Origin: Actinomycetota bacterium
GTDB taxonomy: Bacteria > Actinomycetota > Acidimicrobiia > Acidimicrobiales > CADCSY01
NCBI GenBank assembly: GCA_016781135.1
Contig: JADDQY010000019.1
Coordinates: 1-53,973, forward strand
DNA: 53,973 bases
Direction of reading: 5' to 3'
The notes below the pieces were generated by a model. That model was given only the letters and a program-made list of their open reading frames with translations. It was not told the DNA's origin and made no database searches. The translations under genes were made by a program, and so were the position numbers. Below are positions 1 through 10,218 of this stretch, one piece after another. Each line of letters opens with the position of its first letter. The first letter of the stretch is position 1.

Positions 1-46
1 AGGGGGTGATCGTCGAGCGCGAACAGCAGGATCGGGAAGCCGTCGC

Positions 47-364
47 GTGATCAGCTTCGTCTACACCTATCCCTCGAAGAAGGCACTCGCCTCCATCAAG
101 GCAAAGGTGCGGAGCATGACCAGGGGGGCAACGGACCAGTCGCTCACCATTCTTCTGCACCGGCTGAATCCGGTGCTGCGGGGATGGACCAACTACTTCC
201 GACACGTTTATGGCCACCTGTTCCCCCGAAGCCGACGACCTCCCCCGGACGGTCCTGGATGCCGCCCTGAACAGGCGTTTGTGTCCTTCTGGTGTCCCTG
301 GAGGGGTCTGGAGGGGCAAAAGCGCAGGTCAGGAGGGGTGAGGGGCCAGTCCCGCTACAACTGA
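47..364 (+). pseudogene. Group II intron reverse transcriptase/maturase, C-terminal remnant
   Basis: The first 54 residues (to about base 208) read like the maturase (domain X) end of a bacterial group II intron-encoded protein: a YTYPSKKAL segment, then LNPVLRGWTNYFRH, the family hallmark. Family members are about 400-600 residues with an RT domain in front. Here no RT motifs lie upstream in the window, the frame before base 47 does not look like maturase, and after NYFRHV the protein turns into unrelated Arg/Pro-rich sequence. This is therefore a decayed fragment and not a working gene. The matching intron RNA 3' end (domain V) was not recognised downstream, so the intron itself is probably deleted. 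Confidence 0.7.
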
Positions 365-471
365 GCTCCCTCATCTTCTCCTTCTTCGTCCGGCCCGCCA
401 CCTGCAGGGAGGTGGAGTCGACAGAGAACGGTTTGCGGGTGGGCGGCGGCGTCCTCCGGGTTGGCGGGCGG

Positions 472-477
472 TAGCCT
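472..477 (+). promoter_or_regulatory. TANNNT -10 element of mfd
   Basis: TAGCCT ends 9 bases before the GTG of mfd and there is no Shine-Dalgarno between them, which fits a leaderless or near-leaderless transcript. Its spacing is at the long end of the set found in this window. Confidence 0.45.
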
Positions 478-486
478 CGATGACCC

Positions 487-3400
487 GTGCGGTTGTCGTC
501 CCTCCCTTCGCTGCTGCGGGCCGATCCCGCGCTCGGGGGAGTGCTGGGCCGGGCGTCGGCCAGCCTGGCGGTGCCCGAGGCCGCGTGGGCGATCGCCCTG
601 GCGTCGCTGGCCGAGCGGGTCGACGGCGCCCCGCTGGTGGTGGCCGTGCCCACCACCGGGGAGGCCGAGCGCCTGGTCGGTGACCTCGAGGCCTTCCTTG
701 GCGCCGGTCGGGTCGAGCTGTTCCCGGCGTGGGAGACCCTGCCCTTCGAGCGGGTCAGCCCCAGTGTCGAGGCCATGGGGCGGCGCCTGCGCACGCTCTG
801 GCGACTGCGCCACGGCCCGGCCCCGGTCGTCGTGGCCCCGGTGCGGGCACTGGTGCAGCGCCTCGGTCCCCACGTCGAGGAGGAGATCGAGCCGGTCGTG
901 GTCCGCCCCGGCGACCAGCTCGACCCGGTGGCCCTGGTCGAGCGCCTCGTTGGGGACGGGTACCGCCGGGAGTACCAGGTCGAGCACCGGGGCGAGCTGG
1001 CGGTGCGGGGCTCCATCGTCGACGTCTACCCCTCGACCGCCGACGGTCCGGTGCGCATCGACCTGTGGGGCGACGAGGTCGATCGCCTCACCGCCTTCTC
1101 CGTCAGCGACCAGCGCTCCCGCCACGACGTCGAGGTGGTGGAGCTCTTCGCCTGCCGGGAGCTGCTGCCCACCAAGGACGTGCGGTCCCGGGCCGCTGAG
1201 CTGGTGGCCAGCCAACCCTGGGGTCGGGAGCAGTGGGAGCGGCTGGCCGAGGGCCAGCTCTTCGAAGGGATGGAGTCGTGGCTCCCGTGGCTGGCGGAGG
1301 GCGAGCACACGTTGTTCGACCTCGTGCCCGGCGGGGCCCGAGGAGCACAGGTCGCCCTGGTCGAGCCTCGCCGCATGCGCGACCGGGCGGTGGACCTGGC
1401 CGCCGAGGAGGCTGACCTGGCTGCCTCCCTGGCTCGCACCTGGGGTGTGACCACCGACGGTGAGGTGGATCTGCCCCGCCTCCACCTGCCCCTCGACCGG
1501 CTCCTCGACCGCACCACCGTCCCCGCCCTGTCGCTGACCAGCGTCGCCGAGGGCCCGGACACCCCGGCGTTGGTGGCCAGCGGTTGGGGCCCGGTCGTCG
1601 GCGACGCCGCCCAGGTGGCCACCCGGCTGCGTTCGTTGCTGGCCAACGGCTACCGGGTGGTGCTCGCCGCCGACGGCGATGGGTCAGCGGCCCGGATGGC
1701 CGCTGCGCTGAGCGAGGAGGGGGTCCACCTGGCGCTGCACACTGGCGCCGACCCTGGCGACCTGCGGGCCCCTGGTGGCCATGCCGTGGTCGTCCCCCTG
1801 GAGCGGGGCTTCGTGATCCCCGGCGTCAAGCTGGCGGTGCTGACCGAGCGCGACGTCACCGGGCGGCGTCGGGCCCACCGCCGCGCCCGCCCCCGCCGGC
1901 GGGAGGCCGCCGGGTTCTTCGACGACCTCAAGGCCGGCGACTACGTCGTTCACGTGCACCACGGCGTCGCCCGCTACGGCGGCATGGTCACCCGGTCGAT
2001 GGGAGGCACCGCCCGCGACTACCTGCTGCTCGAGTACCGCGGCGGGGACAAGCTCTACGTGCCGTCGGACCAGATCGACGCCGTGCGCCACTACACCGGC
2101 GGTGAGTCCCCCACGCTGCACCGCATGGGCGGGGCGGAGTGGCAGCGGGCGAAGGCCCAGGCCCGCGCCGCCACCCGGGAGATCGCCCAGGAGCTGGTGG
2201 CGCTCTACCAGCGTCGCGCCGCCACCCCGGGGCACGCCTTCTCGCCCGACACCCCCTGGCAGCGCGAGCTCGAGGAGTCGTTCCCGTACAAGGAGACGCC
2301 CGACCAGGCCCGGGCCATCGTCGAGGTCAAGGCCGACATGGAGCAGGCGCGTCCCATGGACCGCTTGATCTGTGGCGATGTCGGCTTCGGCAAGACCGAG
2401 ATCGCCCTGCGAGCGGCGTTCAAGGCCGTGCAGGACGGCATGCAGGTGGCGGTGCTGGTGCCCACCACCCTGCTGGCCCAACAGCACGGGACCACCTTCT
2501 CGGAGCGTCTCGCCCCCTTTCCCGTGCGGGTCGAGGTGCTGAGCCGCTTCCTCACCCCTGGCCAGGCCAAGAAGGTGGTGCAGGGTGTCGCCGACGGTGA
2601 CCTCGACGTGGTCATCGGCACCCATCGCCTGTTGAGCAGCGACGTGTCGTTCAAGCGCCTCGGGCTGCTGGTGGTCGACGAGGAGCAGCGCTTCGGCGTC
2701 ACCCACAAGGAAGCCATCAAGGCCCTCAAGGCCGACGTCGACGTGCTCACCCTCACGGCCACGCCCATCCCCCGCACCCTCGAGATGAGCCTCACCGGCA
2801 TCCGCGACCTGTCGCTGCTGCACACCCCGCCGGCCGAGCGCCAGCCCATCCTCACCTACGTCGGCGAGCACGACGAGCGGGCCATCGCCGAGGCACTGCG
2901 CCGGGAGCTGCTGCGTGAGGGCCAGGCCTTCTTCGTCCACAACCGCGTCTCCGACATCGACCAGGTGGCGGCCGAGCTGCGAGAGCTGGTCCCCGAGGCC
3001 CGCATCGCCGTGGCCCACGGCCAGATGGACGAGGGCACCCTCGAGTCGGTCGTGCTCGACTTCTGGCACGGCGACCACGACGTGCTGGTGTGCACGACGA
3101 TCATCGAGTCGGGGATCGACATGCCGAGCGTCAACACCCTCGTGGTCGACCGGGCCGACCGGCTCGGGCTCGGCCAGCTCCACCAGCTTCGGGGACGGGT
3201 GGGGCGGGCCGGCAGCCGAGCCTACGCCTACCTGTTCCACCCTCGGGACCACGTGCTGTCCGAGGAGGCCTACGAGCGGCTGAAGACCATCGGCGAGGCG
3301 ACGGAGTTGGGCTCGGGGTTCAAGATCGCCATGCGCGACCTGGAGATCCGTGGTGCCGGGCATCTGCTGGGGGAGAGCCAGTCGGGCCACATCGCCGCAG

Positions 3401-3939
3401 TGGGCTACGACCTCTACGTCCAGATGGTGAGCGAGGCGGTGGCCGAGCTGAAGGGTGAGACGGCCCCGGTGCCGGCCGAGATCACCCTGGACCTGCCCCT
3501 CGTCGCCCACCTGCCCGCCGCCTACGTCTCCCGGGAGGAGCTGCGCCTGGAGGCGTACCGCCGCCTGGCCGGGGTGAGCACCGGCGAGGAGGTCGACGAC
3601 ATCGAGCGTGAGTGGGTCGACCGCTACGGACCGGTGCCCGCTCCCGCCCAGGCGCTGCTGGGCGCCGCCCGCCTCCGGGTGGCGTGCCTGCGCACGGGGG
3701 TGCGCCAGGTGTCGGTGACCTCACGGCCCGGGTCCTCGGCGCTGATCGCCCGGCTCTCGCCCCTCGTGCTTCGGGCCAGCGCCGCCGTGCGCCTGCGCCG
3801 GTTGCATCGCGACGTCTCCTACAACGAGGCCCTCGCCCAGCTGGTGGTCCCCCTTCCCAGAGGGGTCGACCCGGCCGCCACCCTGTGCGCCCTGCTCGAG
3901 GAGCTGGTCCCCCCCGCCGCCCCCGCAGTGGCATCCTGA
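487..3939 (+). CDS. mfd: Transcription-repair coupling factor Mfd
   Basis: A 1150-residue DNA translocase that removes RNA polymerase stalled at DNA damage and recruits UvrA. The length is normal for Mfd. Domain order is standard: a UvrB-like N-terminal module with WETLPFERVSP, a CarD-like RNA polymerase interaction domain from about residue 484 (GDYVVHVHHGVARYGG), the helicase core with Walker A GDVGFGKTE at about 630, Walker B DEEQ at 731-734, the TATPIPRTLEMS segment, motif VI QLRGRVGRAG near 900, then the C-terminal TRCF domain. The GTG start gives a natural N-terminus, follows a -10 hexamer at 9 bases and has no Shine-Dalgarno. The next gene starts 4 bases after the stop, so they are probably co-transcribed. 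Confidence 0.97.
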   Translation: MRLSSLPSLLRADPALGGVLGRASASLAVPEAAWAIALASLAERVDGAPLVVAVPTTGEAERLVGDLEAFLGAGRVELFPAWETLPFERVSPSVEAMGRRLRTLWRLRHGPAPVVVAPVRALVQRLGPHVEEEIEPVVVRPGDQLDPVALVERLVGDGYRREYQVEHRGELAVRGSIVDVYPSTADGPVRIDLWGDEVDRLTAFSVSDQRSRHDVEVVELFACRELLPTKDVRSRAAELVASQPWGREQWERLAEGQLFEGMESWLPWLAEGEHTLFDLVPGGARGAQVALVEPRRMRDRAVDLAAEEADLAASLARTWGVTTDGEVDLPRLHLPLDRLLDRTTVPALSLTSVAEGPDTPALVASGWGPVVGDAAQVATRLRSLLANGYRVVLAADGDGSAARMAAALSEEGVHLALHTGADPGDLRAPGGHAVVVPLERGFVIPGVKLAVLTERDVTGRRRAHRRARPRRREAAGFFDDLKAGDYVVHVHHGVARYGGMVTRSMGGTARDYLLLEYRGGDKLYVPSDQIDAVRHYTGGESPTLHRMGGAEWQRAKAQARAATREIAQELVALYQRRAATPGHAFSPDTPWQRELEESFPYKETPDQARAIVEVKADMEQARPMDRLICGDVGFGKTEIALRAAFKAVQDGMQVAVLVPTTLLAQQHGTTFSERLAPFPVRVEVLSRFLTPGQAKKVVQGVADGDLDVVIGTHRLLSSDVSFKRLGLLVVDEEQRFGVTHKEAIKALKADVDVLTLTATPIPRTLEMSLTGIRDLSLLHTPPAERQPILTYVGEHDERAIAEALRRELLREGQAFFVHNRVSDIDQVAAELRELVPEARIAVAHGQMDEGTLESVVLDFWHGDHDVLVCTTIIESGIDMPSVNTLVVDRADRLGLGQLHQLRGRVGRAGSRAYAYLFHPRDHVLSEEAYERLKTIGEATELGSGFKIAMRDLEIRGAGHLLGESQSGHIAAVGYDLYVQMVSEAVAELKGETAPVPAEITLDLPLVAHLPAAYVSREELRLEAYRRLAGVSTGEEVDDIEREWVDRYGPVPAPAQALLGAARLRVACLRTGVRQVSVTSRPGSSALIARLSPLVLRASAAVRLRRLHRDVSYNEALAQLVVPLPRGVDPAATLCALLEELVPPAAPAVAS

Positions 3940-3943
3940 GGCG

Positions 3944-5008
3944 GTGCCCTCCACGTTCCTCCGACTCGCCCTGGTGCTCACCCTGACCCTCGGGGCGTGC
4001 TCGTCGGTCAGCGACACCCCGGCCGCCTCGGTCAACGGCGACACGATCACCGCCGAGGCCCTCGAGGCGGAGCTGCTGGCCATCAGGAACAACGAGCGCT
4101 ATCGGCAGGGCGTAGAGCAGGGACTGGCCCAGCAAGGCCTGCAGGTGACCGTCAACGGCGAGGGCGAGGGCACGTTCAACTCGGCGTTCGTCGCTCGCCT
4201 GCTGTCGCTCAACGTCTACTACGAGCTGCTCGAGCAGGAGATGACCGAGCGCGGCCTGTCGATCACCTCTGAAGACCTCCAGGAGATCCGCCCCCAGGCC
4301 ATCAACGCCGTGGGTGGGGAGGAGGTCTTCGCCGCGTTCCCGACCAGCTTCCAAGAGCAGCTGGTCCGTCGCCAGGTGCTCACCCAGAAGGTGCGAGCGG
4401 CCGTGACCGGAGAGATCGCGCCCGAGCAGGCCCGCCAGTTCTACGACGAGAACCCCGACCAGTTCACCGGTGTGTGCGTCAGCCACATCTTCGCCAGCAA
4501 GCAACAGCGTGACCCCGAGGCGGCGAGGGCCCGCATCGACGACCTCGCCCGTCAGCTGGCCGAGGGTGCGGACTTCACCGTGCTGGCCACCGAGCAGTCC
4601 GATGACGCCACCGCTGCCGGCCAAGGGGGCAGCCTCGGCTGCGGCGGGCAGGGACGGTTCATCCCCGAGTTCGAACGGGCGGCGTTCTCCATCCCTGTCG
4701 GTCAGGTGAGTGCGCCGGTGGAGAGCGGCGTCGGCTTCCACCTCATCTTGGTCTCCGAGCGTCGAACGCTTCCCTTCGAAGAGGTCCAGGCCCAGGTCGA
4801 GCAGGCCCTCCAGCGGCGCCAGCTCGAGGAGTTCGGGGCGTTCGTCGACGACCTCACCTGCACCGCCGAGGTCGAGGTCAACCCACGCTACGGCGACTGG
4901 CTGGACGGCTGCGACGACCCCGCCCAGGTCGGACAGATCGAGCCCCCGCCGGGGCCGGTCACCGCCTCGACCGCCCCGCCGGGGGCGCCCGGCGAGCCGA
5001 CTGGCTGA
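3944..5008 (+). CDS. Parvulin-type peptidyl-prolyl isomerase lipoprotein
   Basis: 354 residues. The N-terminus is a lipoprotein signal with LGAC at 16-19, so the mature protein should be lipid-anchored at Cys19 on the outer face of the membrane. A SurA-like N-terminal chaperone region (about 25-160) is followed by a parvulin domain at about 165-275, marked by VSHIFASKQQRDPEAA and FERAAFSIPVGQVSAPVES. The last 40 residues are Pro-rich. It resembles the PrsA/SurA group, which catalyses proline cis-trans isomerisation in exported proteins. The GTG start has no clear Shine-Dalgarno and lies 4 bases after mfd, suggesting coupling. Four cysteines in the parvulin and C-terminal parts (such as GCGG) may form disulfides outside the cell. 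Exact substrate is unknown. Confidence 0.88.
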   Translation: MPSTFLRLALVLTLTLGACSSVSDTPAASVNGDTITAEALEAELLAIRNNERYRQGVEQGLAQQGLQVTVNGEGEGTFNSAFVARLLSLNVYYELLEQEMTERGLSITSEDLQEIRPQAINAVGGEEVFAAFPTSFQEQLVRRQVLTQKVRAAVTGEIAPEQARQFYDENPDQFTGVCVSHIFASKQQRDPEAARARIDDLARQLAEGADFTVLATEQSDDATAAGQGGSLGCGGQGRFIPEFERAAFSIPVGQVSAPVESGVGFHLILVSERRTLPFEEVQAQVEQALQRRQLEEFGAFVDDLTCTAEVEVNPRYGDWLDGCDDPAQVGQIEPPPGPVTASTAPPGAPGEPTG

Positions 5009-5030
5009 CCCGGCGGTGGGAGGGCGGGTG

Positions 5031-6368
5031 GTGGTGGTCGGGTTGGGCCCGGCCGGTCCCGAGCTGTGCAGCGCCGGGATGCTCGCCACCGTGGCCGCCA
5101 CCCCGGTGCGCTTCGTGCGCACCCTGCGCCATCCGGCTGCTGCCGCCGTGGGCGAGCCCCGGACCTGTGACGACCTCTACGAGCACGCCGTCTCGCTCGA
5201 GCACGTCTACCCCGCCATCGTCGAGCGCCTCGTCGCGGCCGCCGAGGTCCACGGCGAGGTGCTCTACGCCGTGCCCGGTTCGCCCCGGGTGGCCGAGCGC
5301 AGCGTCGAGCTCCTCGCCGGCGATGACCGCGTCGACGTCGAGGTGCACCCCGCCCTGTCGTTCCTCGACCTGGCCTGGGACCGCCTCGCCGTGGACCCCC
5401 TCGCCGCCGGCGCCCGCCTGGTCGACGGCCGACGCTTCGCGGTGGAGGCGGCGGGGGAGCGGGGTCCGCTGCTGGTGGCCCAGTGCGACACCGCCGAGGT
5501 GCTGTCGGAGGTGAAGCTGGCCGTGGAGAGCCCGCCGCCCTCGGTGGTCGTCCTCCAGCGCTTGGGCCTGCCCGACGAGGCCGTCGTCGAGCTCGAGTGG
5601 GCCGATCTCGACCGGGCGGTGGAGCCCGACCACCTCACCTCGTTGTGGATCCCGGAGCTGGCCGACCCGGTGGGTGCCGAGCTGGTGGGCTTCGTCGAGC
5701 TGGTGCGCACGCTGCGCACCGCGTGCCCCTGGGACCGGGAGCAGACCCACGCCAGCCTGACCCGCCACCTGCTGGAGGAGACCTACGAGCTGCTCGAGGC
5801 CATCGGGGCCCTCGGGGTCGCCACCGCCACCGGCGACGCCGAGGCCCTCGACACCGCCTATGCCCACCTCGAGGAGGAGCTGGGCGACGTGTTGTTCCAG
5901 GTGTGCTTCCATGCCGCCCTCGGCGCCGAGGCCGGTCGCTTCACCATGGGCGATGTCTCCCGGGGCATCCACGACAAGCTGGTGCGGCGCCATCCCCACG
6001 TGTTCGCCGGCGTCGAGGTGGCGGGCACCGCCGACGTCGTGCGCAACTGGGAGGAGATCAAGCGGGAGGAGAAGGGCCGGGCCAGCGTGATGGAGGGTGT
6101 GCCCGCCAACCTGCCGTCGCTGCTCTACGCCCACAAGGTGCAGCGCAAGGCCGAGGCCCTCGCCGTCGACGTCGAGGCGCCCGCCACCCTCGACCTCGCC
6201 GGGATGGCCGGCGGCACCGATGCCACGGCCATCGGCGAGGCGTTGTTCGCCCTGGTCGCCGTCGCCCGACGCGCCGGCGTCGACCCCGAGACCGCCCTGC
6301 GGGTCACGGCCGCCCGCTTCGTCGACGAGGTGACGGCCACCGAGGCCGGCCGTGGCTCGCCGGGCTGA
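5031..6368 (+). CDS. mazG: YabN-like fusion: tetrapyrrole methylase fold plus MazG NTP pyrophosphatase
   Basis: About 445 residues in the two-domain layout of Bacillus YabN. The N-terminal half (1-225) is a SAM-dependent tetrapyrrole (uroporphyrin) methylase-like domain with VVGLGPAG, YAVPGSPRVAE and HPALSFLDLAWDRL. The C-terminal half is MazG, which hydrolyses nucleoside triphosphates to monophosphate and pyrophosphate: CPWDREQTH, then the metal-binding acidic motifs LLEETYELLEAI and HLEEELGDVLFQV, and RRHPHVF. Among clustered GTG codons at 5016, 5028, 5031 and 5034, I chose 5031 because GGAGG at 5019-5023 lies 7 bases before it and the protein then starts at the beta strand as in YabN. The role of the methylase half is unknown in this family. 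Confidence 0.93.
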   Translation: MVVGLGPAGPELCSAGMLATVAATPVRFVRTLRHPAAAAVGEPRTCDDLYEHAVSLEHVYPAIVERLVAAAEVHGEVLYAVPGSPRVAERSVELLAGDDRVDVEVHPALSFLDLAWDRLAVDPLAAGARLVDGRRFAVEAAGERGPLLVAQCDTAEVLSEVKLAVESPPPSVVVLQRLGLPDEAVVELEWADLDRAVEPDHLTSLWIPELADPVGAELVGFVELVRTLRTACPWDREQTHASLTRHLLEETYELLEAIGALGVATATGDAEALDTAYAHLEEELGDVLFQVCFHAALGAEAGRFTMGDVSRGIHDKLVRRHPHVFAGVEVAGTADVVRNWEEIKREEKGRASVMEGVPANLPSLLYAHKVQRKAEALAVDVEAPATLDLAGMAGGTDATAIGEALFALVAVARRAGVDPETALRVTAARFVDEVTATEAGRGSPG

Positions 6369-6985
6369 CAGCGGTCGGGGCGCATCGGAGCCGCCCACCC
6401 CCCAGGTGCTCCTGTCCGGCGGCCTGGGGGTCTTCGCCGTGGTGGTGTTCGTGGCTGCCCTGGTGTTCGGGGTGGAGGTCAAGAACCCCCCGCCCGGCGC
6501 CCGGCTCGGCATCACGTCGGCGGCGGGACCGGTCGGGGTGGCGGTGCTCGTGCCCCGGTGCCGGAGCGAGCGGGTGAGCTGGGTCGAGCTGCGCTCGGCT
6601 GCGGGCGACACCCTGTGGCGCATCGCCGCCCGCAAGGGCTCGATCGACGAGCGCTACGTGGTCGGGGCCGAGACCGCTCCGTTCGGCTTCACCGTCGAGG
6701 TCCCCTTCGCCCCGCCGCTACCCGGGGGCCCGCTCAGCGCGGTCGCTCGGCTCGACGGGGAGCCCTTCGACAGCGTCGACCGGGTCGACTTCACCCGGGC
6801 CGAGATCCCGCCCGAAGGTGTGCTCCACCTCGGCGACGTCGTCGAGCCGGCCTCGTTCGAGGCCCGGGCGATGGCCTCCGCTGACTGCCAGGGGCCGGAG
6901 GGGGACCTCGGACTCGTCAACCTGCTCTTCGTCGCCGCCGCCGCCGGCGTCGTCGTGACCTACCTCATGATGGTCAGGCGCTACT

Positions 6986-6999
<14 letters not shown>
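6352..6999 (+). CDS. Bitopic membrane protein of unknown function
   Basis: 215 residues that I do not recognise. There are two hydrophobic segments, at about 22-42 (LLSGGLGVFAVVVFVAALVF) and about 190-208 (LLFVAAAAGVVVTYLMM), with roughly 145 residues between them that probably lie outside the cell. The middle part looks beta-rich and contains two cysteines (PRCRSER and ASADCQG) that could pair. The C-terminus ends in RRYFTSR, giving a positive cytoplasmic tail. The GTG start overlaps the end of mazG by 17 bases, so translation is probably coupled. Nothing in the sequence shows an enzymatic motif. Confidence 0.72.
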
Positions 7000-8918
<1,919 letters not shown>

Positions 8919-8927
8919 AACCCGCAC

Positions 8928-8955
8928 CAGGAGCGGTTGGCACGGGCCGCTCCTG
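8928..8955 (+). terminator. Stem-loop after the enolase operon
   Basis: CAGGAGCGG and its exact reverse complement CCGCTCCTG form a 9-bp stem around a 10-base loop, starting 10 bases after the stop of the FtsB-like gene. There is no U-tract, as is common for GC-rich actinobacteria, so it may terminate weakly or protect the 3' end. Confidence 0.55.
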
Positions 8956-9040
8956 CTGGGGAAGCAGCGTCGCGGCCGCCTGCGGTCGCCTCCAGGTCGG
9001 CCTCCGCCTTCGCTGCTCCGATTCGTGGGGGTCCCCCATC

Positions 9041-9850
9041 CTACCCAGGTGTCGTCCCCCTCCTGGGGCCCGAGGGGTACGGGCGGTGATCAGCGAGGAC
9101 CAGCGGTGCCCGGTCCCCGACCCGGCCGCCGAGCGGGTGCTCCCGTGCCGCCATGCAGGGCCGTGGACGGGCCCGGCAGGGCCTCGCCACGTCCCCGATC
9201 CCGCTCGGGCGAGCCGAGCGCCGGTGACGGGAAGGTGGCAGGTGGCGAGATGGCGCTCGCCACACGACGTGCCGCCGGCACGGGCTGGAGGGTGGGGGCT
9301 CCAGCCGGGGAGCGGCCTTCCGAGGGCTCGGGGGAAGGGGAGCGGGGGCGGCGCCAGGGGCGCTCGGCTCCGTCTCCTCGGCCTCGCTGGACGGCGGTGC
9401 CGAGGAGGTGACGGTGGTGCCGGGCGGGACCGGGGAAGGCGCCAGCAGCCGGTCCGTCACCGCCCCTGGTGGCGGGGCGACGGGCGCTGGGGGGAGCTCC
9501 CGGGGGTGGTCGTCGGCCAGACCGACGGCGGCGACGGCTTCCTCGAACACAGCCTGGGCCGGCTCCGGGAGGGCTCCGGCGGCCCCGGCGCCGAGGAGCG
9601 TTCCTGCCGCCACCGCCACCGCTACTGCCACTCGAGCTCGTCGCCAGGTGGTGAGACGCCGGGAGGGAGCGGTGCCGGGGAGCCGATGGTCGGTGAGGCC
9701 AGGCCGGCAGCGGCGAGGCCGCGGTCGAGCACCGCCGCGAGTGGCGGCCTCGACGGCCGGCACCGGACCGGAGGAGACCTCGATGCGGAGGTCGTCGAGG
9801 AAGGTGGCGAGCAGCTCGTCCCCGCCTGCGTCGAGGTCGTCGAGCCACCA
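9041..9850 (-). pseudogene. Anti-sigma-factor-like membrane protein lacking its start
   Basis: In one frame the sequence reads LDDLDAGGDELLATFLDDLR, a basic stretch, one membrane segment (RARVAVAVAVAAGTLLGAGAAG), the LPEPAQ motif and a long Pro/Ala-rich tail. This is the layout of proteins usually encoded directly after ECF sigma genes in related actinobacteria. The frame is open only back to a TGA at 9851-9853 and has no ATG/GTG/TTG before GTG 9763, which would remove the conserved acidic N-terminus. The 5' end therefore seems cut off at the edge of the foreign insert (9851-11380), with the sigma gene on the other side. It could still be translated as a shorter membrane protein from 9763. 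Its tail after residue 130 is low complexity and uncertain. Confidence 0.5.
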
Positions 9851-10063
9851 TCATCGGGCTGACGAGGTGGCACCGAATAGCAGACCCGAATAACCCTGCG
9901 GAAGATACGCCATCTGCCGCCTGAGAGCCGACGGCGTGGTCACCATGTAGTGGCGGAAAGGGATACCGAAATCTTTTAGTCGTTGTTCAAGCACATTGGC
10001 GTACGGCTTGGGCCTGAACCTGGCGAGATCAACGACCAGATCGACGCGCAGGTCAAGTCCCAC
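9851..10063 (-). CDS. Unknown 70-residue protein in the insert
   Basis: The protein begins GLDLRVDLVVDLARFRPKP and continues with KDFGIPFRHYMVTTPSALRR. Its composition is far less Ala/Arg-biased and its codons are more AT-rich than those of flanking genes, a sign of transfer. I do not recognise the family. The frame is open upstream for about eight codons with no better start, and no good Shine-Dalgarno precedes GTG 10063, so this may be the 3' part of a larger gene. Its stop is immediately followed in the same frame by the truncated anti-sigma-like sequence, which marks the insert edge. Confidence 0.45.
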   Translation of the reverse strand: MGLDLRVDLVVDLARFRPKPYANVLEQRLKDFGIPFRHYMVTTPSALRRQMAYLPQGYSGLLFGATSSAR

Positions 10064-10085
10064 ATATACTTGCGGACCTCTTCAT

Positions 10086-10208
10086 CTATACGTAGAACTT
10101 GGCTGCCCGGTCCCATTCGTGGAACCGTTTCCAAGCTCGGACGATCTTCTGCTTCTTGGGAGGAACCCTCAGGAGCAGATCATCGTGGTAATCAGCGGGC
10201 AGGGTCAC
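10086..10208 (-). CDS. Unknown 40-residue basic protein with a strong ribosome binding site
   Basis: A 40-residue protein starting VTLPADYHDDLLLRVPPKK and continuing QKIVRAWKRFHEWDRAAK. It is rich in Lys, Arg and aromatic residues. AAAGGAGG lies 4 bases before the GTG and overlaps the TAA stop of the metzincin gene, so it is the next cistron of the same operon. Small genes spaced like this are typical of phage or plasmid DNA. The stop is followed 22 bases later by the 70-residue ORF. One reading is that the two are halves of a single frame-shifted gene. I cannot decide that from sequence alone. Confidence 0.6.
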   Translation of the reverse strand: MTLPADYHDDLLLRVPPKKQKIVRAWKRFHEWDRAAKFYV

Positions 10209-10218
10209 CGGTCCTCCT

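Noticed and set aside
9086..9862. A 258-codon plus-strand frame opposite the anti-sigma-like remnant
   Set aside because: The minus-strand frame has a membrane helix and an acidic anti-sigma-like N-terminus, while the plus-strand frame is Gly/Arg-rich without structure.
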